Source of the DNA: Lottia gigantea
Taxonomy: Eukaryota > Mollusca > Gastropoda > Lottiidae
Reading direction: 5' to 3'
Assembly (NCBI RefSeq): GCF_000327385.1
Contig: NW_008708645.1
Span: forward strand, 2,502,900-2,566,899
Length of the DNA stretch: 64,000 nucleotides
Below, piece by piece: positions 55,201 to 64,000 of the stretch. The stretch's first letter is position 1. Every line of letters begins with the position of its first letter. Made by a program: the position numbers and the translations under genes. The notes beneath the pieces are model-generated. The model did no database searches. It was given only the letters and a program-made list of their open reading frames with translations, and had not been told where the DNA came from.

Positions 55201-56828
55201 TCATAATGCAAAGTGTTATCAGGTGTCAGGAATTGAACATATCACTCTTTGCTATGTGGACTCTCAAAAATTGATGCTCAGTTCATTAATCAAGTTATGG
55301 AATGGTACAAAATCAGAATGGAAAAGAGAATAGAATTGGAGTAACATTGTAAAACAGCTAACTGATTAAGGTTATTAAAATATGTGTCAGTCAGATATAA
55401 AAAAAAAACAAAAAAACTGCAGACATAGAGATAGTCAAATTTCCCCAATATTAATATAAATAAATAATTCCACAAATTTCAAAATGTATAATGCATAATT
55501 CTCAAATATAATTTTAATTTAATATATATATTTCAACTTTTTAATGGGGTAATCCAAAACAGTTTTTAAAATATCAAAATTGAAAACTTGGAAGAATGCT
55601 TAAAAATACCCAAATATTCTTAGTGTGAGGTAAAACTAAGTGTTTCCTTAATCAGACTTTCAAAATCCATAAAATGTAATGACTTGGAACTAATTTGAGT
55701 CTTTTTTCAAGAAAATCAAATAAATAAGCCCCTTATGACCCACTTCAGACCTTTTAAACCTTCTTCAAGGCAGAATGAAGAGCAGTCATGACCTGTGATT
55801 CCCTGTCTCCTTATCTGTGTTTTATACACATGATTGGATTACAAGTGCTGGATAAAAGGTGACCAACTGGACATGCAAACACTGACCATTTGAGCCAATT
55901 GAAATAAGGTCAAGATTTTGGGCATATGGCAGGTCATAGGTCAAGGTGAAGCAGTTATGGTATCAAAGGGAAAAGAATGCATGAATTAATTAAAAGGAAA
56001 TACTAGAGTTGCTTTTCTTCTTTAATTTCATATTTTCATCAGTCACTGACCAATTTGGATTTTTTTTTACTAATTTATGTAATGACTATGTGAAAATTCT
56101 GCGAAAAAAAGCTATGTACCAAAATAAATAGTACTTCAGAGCTAAAATCAGATTTCACTGAATTGCAACTAATCAACAATCTTTAAGAACAACCAAGATA
56201 TGACATAATTTGAGCTCCAGAATTATAAGAAATTACTGATATAGGAATCTTCAGTAAAAAAGGTATGATCACTCAAGCAAACCACTTTTTGAAATTCTGC
56301 ACCTGGGTTTGTCAACTCGGATTCTCTGAAATTTAACATGTTTTTTTGGCATATACAATGGTAACACAATTTCCACCAACAAATTGAGTCCATAAAAATA
56401 TTACTCCTAGAACTCTGAACAACAAATTCCTGGCATCATATCAGAACCAAGACAGAAATTCCATCTTTAGAATCAGAAACAAGTAGATTAGCCATATAAT
56501 CTGAGAGAATTTACTGGTATATCAGAAACTAATCAAAAAGTCCTTATATAATTCCCAGTAATCAACCAATTTGAGTGTCTATATGACAAAATGAGTCAAT
56601 TTTCCATGGAATCGAAGAGTTTGATATAATTGAGACAGACAAGGTAAAGATCTTGGTGTTTTCTACTGGTAGTAGTGTGCTATTGATAGCTTGTAGGTAA
56701 TTCTGCCGTCTGTCTCAACCTAATGTTAATTGATCTATATACTGTCTTACCTGACACACTAACTTACAAAATATTTTTTTTACAGGATAGTTGTTATAAA
56801 ATAACAGATTTATCAATTATGGCAATTG

Positions 56829-57170
56829 TCAAGCATTTAGGTAAGGTAGCTACAAGAAGAAGCTTTGAATAAACCATTAGATCTACATTATCTATATTAG
56901 CACAAAACTATACCTGACTTATATATAGCTATCATGAAATACAATCTAAATATATTCATCAAACAAGCATTTAGGTGAGGTAAGACGAGAGGACAGCTTT
57001 CAGATAAATACAGCAAATTTGCTGAGTATATAAATAACCATAACATATAACATAACAACACAAATACAAATATAAAGCTATGTATTTACAATATCTATTG
57101 CAATGAAAAGCATCTGAAAAGCATCTGAAAAGCATTTAGGCGATGTAAAACACAAGAAAAAGCTTTCAGC
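56829..57170. repeat. three spaced copies of a 40-bp word
   Basis: caagcatttaggt.aggta... acaag...agctttcag.. blocks occur near 56829, 56966 and 57128. The spacing is about 140-160 bases. The third is preceded by three short aaaagcatctg repeats. Confidence 0.6.
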
Positions 57171-58729
57171 TCATTCAAATGTTCTGTGTTTGACACCTTG
57201 TATTGCATGTTGTAAATGTCTATAAATGGAATGTAAAAGTCTAAAATAGAATTAATTACAATCCAATAAAGCACTTAGTAACTTGTATAACAGAACATGC
57301 ATCAACATTATCAGAAACTCAATCAGTCTGCAATCAACTATTATTTCTGGAGGCATCATACAGCCCTCTATTTATTTCCTAGCTCGGCACTCCTATTGAA
57401 TGAAGTCTGTGGTATGATAACTATATAAATCAATCCATTAGCTTTTGGTTTTCAGAATTGATTTCTCCCTTTCAATGATGCAAGTTGACATCGAAGAAAA
57501 AATTTCCAGTCATAACAACAGACAATAAACATTCGAAAAAACCTAGATTAAAGTCCATTCCTTTGCAAAATTTCAAATTTTAATCTCAGAAGGGGATAAG
57601 CCTCTTTAAATATTACAAGGCTTCTATTGAGTTATGACACAAAAGTACACTGATGAATATACACTTTCTGACCAAGGTTGAGAATTTAATGTTCTAAGTG
57701 GTAGTGTTCCTTTAAGTACCGAGAGGGCAATACAACCTTGTAAATAACATTTCTACAACCTTGATATATACATTTATATTGATGTAAAATATCATGTCAT
57801 GTTAAGGTAATATAATTAACTATATATACTTGTTACCATTTACATTTTATCGTGTATCATACCAGATATTTGATGAGATATCATGTTATTACACACTGAA
57901 AGTTGTAAGGCCAACATATAATATTCACCTATTGGCTGGGATTTCTAAGTTCATGCATTTATTATTTCCTGATCTTTGGATTCAACTGATATTTGCTATT
58001 CTTTATCTCTTCTGTTATATTGCAAAATAATGAAAAAGCAATAAGGAATATTATGCATGGACGACAGAACCACCCTGAGACAAAGTTTTCAATAGTAGTG
58101 GTGTAGCTGGATAACTCTGATTCTGGGTTATGATCAACTCTCTTATAAGATAACATTTGATGTCTGGCACTTCCTGTTGATTTAACATCAGTATATCAAG
58201 TCTTAGGAATTGGGTAGTGCCAGACTTCTCAGGCTAGTCATAGTGATGCCAGTTCTTCTGTCTAGAACCCAATATTCAACTCAATATAATCTTTTATGCC
58301 CAGCACCAGATGTAAGACCAGTTAAATCCAGATTTACCCACATGAAGCTTCAACAAAGTTTACCAGAGCTCCTGTAAAAGCTTTCCTGATATTTGATCCT
58401 GGAGTGTTGTTTTATAGTAGTACGATACTAGTACTATCTAAGTCAAAGAATCAGAGATTTTCATCAGCTAGCCTAAATGTTGGAAGATCTTCAAATTTGT
58501 ATCAACATGTAGCTCATATAAATCTTATCAGAAATTCTTTAACAGCTGTTTTTTTTTTAATATGCATATCTTTTAAAGTTGTTTACCTTCATCTTAGGTA
58601 CAGTATGATATAGGCTTGTCTAGAAGATAATATACTAGGTTAATAAGCAGACCACATATTTTCATGGTTTCAATTCATAGGTGAAGGTGGTTTTGGTATG
58701 TAAAATTGGCGTTGTTGCTCATAAAACAG

Positions 58730-58845
58730 ACCATGCTTACTCATTTTCAAATACCTGATGGTACTTCTCTTAGGAGCCGTCCAATACTATATAACTTTTA
58801 CTCTCTATTTTGCCATAATTTAGACGAGATTTAGATTACCGGAAT
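58730..58845. repeat. dispersed repeat, copy 2 (partner at 53135)
   Basis: The same ordered words as at 53135-53250: tgcttact, acctgatggtacttctc, ggagccgtccaatact, attttgcca and tttagacgaga. Confidence 0.65.
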
Positions 58846-60249
58846 TTTATTGCTTGTACGGATTTTTTTGATTGACAAAGAAGAAAATAACCATCTTGAA
58901 TATGTCATCACAAGCAAGCAGAAATTTAGTAATTTAGTGTATACTATGATATCTGAGTATGTGAGTATCCAGTCTAATTAAAAATAAACCTAACTTTCGT
59001 TCCATTTTTCATTTAAGCTTTTAATTTTAAAAAAGCCAGTTCGTCAAATTACCATTTTGATCTCAATGACTGCTTTAAACAAACACATTTCTGCTCTCTC
59101 CAGCACTGGCATTTTGTGGCGCTGTGTTTTTCAGGTTAGGTCAAAAGGTTAATTTGACAAAAGATGGCTGTATTTAGACCCTAACTGAAGTGGCTATATT
59201 AAAAAAACAAGCTTATAGAAAAAATGGAACAAATTTTAATTAGACTGAACTATGTCACGAGAAAATTAAGAAAAAACAATAACTAAGATCCCACTTTATT
59301 GTAATAAATGAACAGAATGTCAATAGGGACAATGACCTTTGGAACTGACTTGGCAGAAAGTTGACTCTATCCAGAGTTGATGCCAATAAATTGACATTAT
59401 GTCAATAAATGGTGAAAAAAAGGATGACTGACTAATTCTCATGATTAAAATAAATGGGCTAAATGACAAAAGGACATTAATAAATGAGAAAAAACAAAGT
59501 AAATTGGCAGTGGGGGTATTTCTGGCCATCTGTAAAAATCATTTATCATAATGCTTTTTCTAATCACTTTGTTTTTTAATTTCCTATACACATGTCAACT
59601 TTAATGTCAGGCTTTGATTTATCTATATTTTTATACCAAACTAAAGAGGGGGTTTAGTTTAAATTTTCAATATTTCTTAGAAATATATATTTCAAAACCA
59701 TTGATTCTAAGAAATTTTTAAGTGGTCATTAAGACACGTCTCGTTCAGTTTACAGTCCTGATATGGTTAGTTTGCTTGTACCAATAGAACTATGACATCA
59801 TGTGATTCTTTTTAAGAATCTACACAATATCTGATATTTGTAAATGTAATTGAAAAAAACTGATACAGAAATTTTTTTAAGTATTACAATCCTTCATAAA
59901 GGCAACTGGTATTAGTGTTGAAATTCAAAGAAAAAAGAATAGGAAAATTACAAAAAATCTAATTTGTCAAAATCATTAAAAAAATCTGAAACATAAAGAT
60001 TTTTCCCATAATTATAAATCAATTAATTAAAACAAATTAGTTGACACCTGTCATTGACCCATCATATATTATTGATCATTTATTAATATATTCTAATTAC
60101 CTGAGGTCATAGAGGTCAAAGTATATCAATTTACATGTTATTGTATATTTCATAATGACCAGATAATGAGAATTTTTCACATATTTTACATTTTCACCTA
60201 GGAACTTTTCTCAGATTAGGGAAAATGATGAATTAATTCATATATTTAT

Positions 60250-60660
60250 TCACTTATTTATTCATTGATTGCTATATATGCATAGATCATTCATTTAATC
60301 CCCCTCTTTAGCATTTGCTGCTGACAGCATGCAAAAACTTGATCAATCATTCATTCACTGTCGATTGCTATACATGCTAACTTGATCATCCAAGCACTTT
60401 ATTCATTCATTCATTCAGGAACTTATTTATTCATTGATTGCTTCTCACAAATATGATCATTCATTCTGAATCTTTTACTCAATCATTCACTTTATTATTC
60501 ATCTTGATAATTCATTCATTCATTAATAAATCATTCATCCACATCCAAGCTTTGTCATCGCTCTACACTATTATTTAATTATTGATTACTATACACAAAA
60601 TTCATTCATGTGGTATGTGCACACTTGATCATTCATTCATTCTATCAAGGCTTATTCATT
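60250..60660. repeat. degenerate cattcatt-rich repeat
   Basis: Many attcattcattc runs are separated by gattgct.ta.a.atgc and tgatcattc words. It looks like an old higher-order repeat of roughly 60 bp built around a tetranucleotide. Confidence 0.7.
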
Positions 60661-60824
60661 CAGTGGTTAGTATATGCATGTATTTAGAGTAATTGATGAG
60701 GTATTTGATAATGATATATCATGTCTACTTTAAACTGGCCTTATCAGTGTAAAATATATTTATCATCATTATTCATACTATAGACATTGATTACTTTAAA
60801 TAACACTCTCTCAATTTCTCATAG

Positions 60825-61258
60825 CATTTGAAATCTAGTTTAATATTTCATAGCATTGTACATCTAGCTTAATATAACATAGCATTGTAAATCTAGTTTA
60901 ATATAACATATTTTAATATTACATAGCATTTTAAATCTAGTTTAATATTACATAGCATTTTAAATCTAGTTTAATATAACTTAGCATTTTAAATCTAGTT
61001 TAATATTTCATAGCATTGTAAATCTAGTTTAATATTTCATAGCATTGTACATCTAGCTTAATAAAACATAGCATTGTAAATCTAGTTTAATATAACATAG
61101 TTTAATATTACATAGCATTTTAAATCTAGTTTATTATTACATAGCATTTTAAATCTAGTTTAATATAACTTAGCATTTTAAATCTAGTTTAATATAACTT
61201 AGCATTTTAAATCTAGTTTAATATCACATAGAATTTAAGATCTAGTTTAATATCACAG
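60825..61258. repeat. 29-bp tandem array
   Basis: About 14 units of atagcattttaaatctagtt plus taatattac. Two longer segments repeat as blocks (around 60840-60960 and 61020-61140), implying a segmental duplication inside the array. Confidence 0.9.
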
Positions 61259-63099
61259 ATATATTTTTCAGAAAATTGCTTCAACGACTAACGTGAATGT
61301 ATTAAGAATTTTGATCAAAATCCCAAACCAATTACTCGTAATTTCTTCTGTTAATCCGAGTCTAGATTTTACATGGTACCATAGATATATGTCTGGATAG
61401 AATACACAAGACAATTGATTTATAATTTGATGAAGTTTGGCTGTTTCAGTAGTCATTGTTAACAGGTCTCTTGATATTCATAAATCAGTTTACGTCTGTA
61501 TTCAAATGACAGAGCAAGTATTGAATTTCATGCTGACTAGTTGAACCATCTACAACTCTTCTTCTAATTAGATTGTTCCTTTCACAGTGTCATTATTTTA
61601 ATGGTGTTTGTAGCCAATATAGCTAGAAGTTGCCTCATTCCAGCCCAATAACTAAACCATTCACCAAGCAAAAAATACTGCTAACAAAGTTCTTTGAATG
61701 TCTGTAAACATAAACTCAAATTTAGACTCAAAACTTGAAGTGTATCATGGAACATTCATAGGCCACTTGAATACACGAAATAATTTTCAGACCAGTAAGA
61801 GTAAGTGTTAAAAGATTTCTTTTTCCAAGTTAAAATAACAAATTCCTACTAGAGTGGAACAATTCAGGCAAAGATAGAACAATTCAGCACATTGTCAGTG
61901 CTGATTCAGGATCTGTAAATGTTCACCAAATAGTTGATACAGATTTATTAGAATATTAGTAATAATTTTCTATGTTTAATCTATGTTAAGGTTAGGCCAT
62001 CTAGATTATAGCATAAATTTGTACACATAATAAACAATTAACTATTTATGCTGCCCCTGAGGGGAACAGATTAGTTTCTAACACTTGAATAACACAATAT
62101 CTGTCTCAATGACAATGAAGGAAGTCTTAGGTTACCTTGATAGGGCCCCAAGGCTACAAATTATTAACCAGCATAACAGAGTCTAGACCAATTAAAATCT
62201 CATTCTACTTCAATGAGCAAGATAATTGGTTAAGGATACAGAGAGGCGGACCTTACAAAACAGAATGACATAACTGAATATTAGTGCCAAAGCATTAGAA
62301 TCAGCAAGATTATTGAGCCCAATAACCACATTACGCCTACTTCAATACTTGAAAAAAGGAATTGATGAACTAATGAATTAATCTTTTAGGAATCTGGGAA
62401 TTATGTCATCCAATACTTATGAAATACTTTTGGAAATTGGAAACCTTTTAGTTCAAGAAAAATACCACAATACCCATTGACCACAAACATTATGCTTATT
62501 GAAATTTGAAAAAATAATTAAGAATAATTAACAATTCTGCAAAATTCAAATATAACAAGATCCGCCCTTCAGAAAATCTAACATTTCACTGTATTGTTTG
62601 AGAAAGACCTGCTGTCAAAGTTTTCAAAAAGATTCTTTAACAAATAATTGGCTGCTTTGTATGTGAAGTTTGAATAGGGTTTCTTACTTGACACATACTT
62701 TGCATTTTTAACACTACAACCATTTTTTGCAACCTCTCAATTGCATTAACTGTCAAACTTAGATCCCTAGAGTATATTTTGAAGGTAAATTGTGAAAAAG
62801 GTTGACATCAAGTGCTAAGAGAATTGTGAATATTTTGACAGATAAGAACAAAAAATAGGTGCAATTAGTCACCATGTGTTCACAATTTTCATAAAGATTG
62901 GTGTGCATTCAATGAAGAAGGGTATTTACTTTTTCTCTATAGCTATGTCAGTCTTTCAGATCATATTATTTGGAAAAGATAATGGTATCTTTCTGGTCTT
63001 CTTGAAATGAAGGCTTATGATTTTTCCAGGTATTCAGTAAATCGTCCAATGATTTTAGGGTCTTCAGGATTGTGTAATAATAATCTGTACTTATTATCT

Positions 63100-63370
63100 G
63101 TATATAGGTTATATTTAATGTATGTATAAGTAGGTCTGTATATAACTAGATCGGTAGAGATAGTATTTAGAGTATATAACTAGGCTTCTACATAGGTTAT
63201 AAGTAACAAAACTACCTGAACTCCCAGATTATAACTAGGTTTGTATATAATTATAAGTAACAAAACTTTATATCAACTATATAACTAAGTTTGTACATAA
63301 GTTATAAGTAACAAAATTATATAACTAAGTTATAAGTAATGTATATAAATAGGTTTGTATCTTGGTAAGG
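63100..63370. repeat. degenerate tandem repeat of ataactaggtttgtatataa words
   Basis: Five or more imperfect units combine a tataact.ggtttgta word with a gttataagtaacaaaac word. Spacing is variable, mostly 40-60 bases. Confidence 0.7.
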
Positions 63371-64000
63371 AGTAATTAAGAGTATAAAAGTAATATGATC
63401 TATAGAAAAGAAGAAATATAACATCTATTTGATGACCTATTGATATTTTCTATTATTTATATCATCTTACTATGAGGTTCTATAGTAATTAGTATATATA
63501 TATATTGGTTACTTTCTCCCACCTGGTATACACTAATACATGGCCAAATCTAATTCCAACAAAGAGGGCAAGGACATGGTAGTCAACATCATCAAAAGCA
63601 ATGGTCAGGGCACATGAGTTTGTTTTGATTTTGAATTTCAATTCATCACACCTCAATGCACACCTTGGTCCAAACATCGAGATAAGCTCATGGTTTATAT
63701 TCTATAGGGTGGTCCATTTTGGCCTTATCGATTTTCTCCTTCTCCTTTAATATGATCTTATATCAGAGTTTTGGTGCCTCAGCGATCCCAAAGACCACCA
63801 TGGGTTTACTTCAGTAGGTTAAGTGTGGCAAAGAAAGCTTGAATTCTCACATCTTGCTAATCCATTAAAGTACTCACTACCAAATCTTCAACTCATCACT
63901 TAAATTACATTTCTTCCAGACCATTTGTTAGTCGTTTATTAGTACATTCCTAGACTTCATCAGTATGTGTGATAATTGAGACTACAATTAGCATCTGCCA

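Larger units (their letters stand above)
36466..64000. other. long non-coding tract, probable upstream glypican intron
   Basis: No exon could be recognised with confidence over 27.5 kb on either strand. It holds SINE family 1 copies, two foldback MITEs, two hAT-like MITEs and several tandem arrays. Stretches with nothing identifiable include 37000-39000, 42150-43850, 44650-46250, 52000-53100, 57200-58700, 58850-60200 and 61260-63090. Long introns are known for glypicans. Another gene with small exons could be missed by eye. Confidence 0.55.

Noticed and set aside
62133-62150. 18-base microexon for glypican on the minus strand
   Set aside because: It has splice-like ends and a fitting phase, but 18 bases of unspecific sequence is not evidence.

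Overview
The window is about 64 kb of AT-rich nuclear DNA from an animal. Small GT-AG introns, tRNA-derived SINEs, foldback MITEs and many short tandem arrays fill it. The conserved proteins and compact exons suggest an invertebrate, and I would guess a lophotrochozoan such as a gastropod mollusc; that placement is inference. I assembled five protein-coding genes exon by exon, and reading phase is kept across every junction proposed.

Layout. 1-2.5 kb: tandem and dispersed repeats. 2.5-9.8 kb, minus strand: a 12-coding-exon kynurenine/glutamine aminotransferase (KYAT1/KYAT3 family, 423 codons). The intron before its seventh coding exon holds seven tandem copies of the 5' part of that exon. 9.8-15 kb: intergenic DNA with MITEs. 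15.1-18.7 kb, minus: a DCN1-like cullin neddylation factor (DCUN1D1/2 type, 264 codons). 18.7-19.3 kb: a 621-bp divergent promoter with ETS-like, CCAAT and E2F motifs. 19.3-25.7 kb, plus: a complete 17-exon MCM7 (723 codons), one of whose introns has all the marks of a minor-spliceosome (U12-type) intron. 26.7-27.3 kb, plus: an intact, intronless CDKN3/KAP phosphatase with E2F and ETS-like motifs upstream. 32.9-36.5 kb, minus: the last three exons of a probable glypican, with a Ser-Gly attachment cluster and a GPI-type hydrophobic tail. 36.5-64 kb: no confident exon. This is most simply a very long upstream glypican intron, filled with tandem arrays (33-bp, 27/28-bp and 29-bp units) and transposon copies.

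Function. MCM7 (replicative helicase), CDKN3 (CDK2 phosphatase) and DCUN1D (cullin neddylation, which controls licensing and cell-cycle ubiquitin ligases) form a 12-kb cell-cycle neighbourhood. The MCM7/DCUN1D and CDKN3 promoters share an eight-base GCGGAAGT motif and an E2F-type site. KYAT (amino-acid metabolism) and glypican (cell-surface heparan sulfate proteoglycan) flank it and are unrelated in function.

I found no new multi-gene system. The most unusual items are the amplified aminotransferase pseudo-exons, the U12-type intron in MCM7, the intronless CDKN3, and tandem arrays that multiply transcription-factor-like motifs inside the glypican intron. No virus-derived element was recognised.
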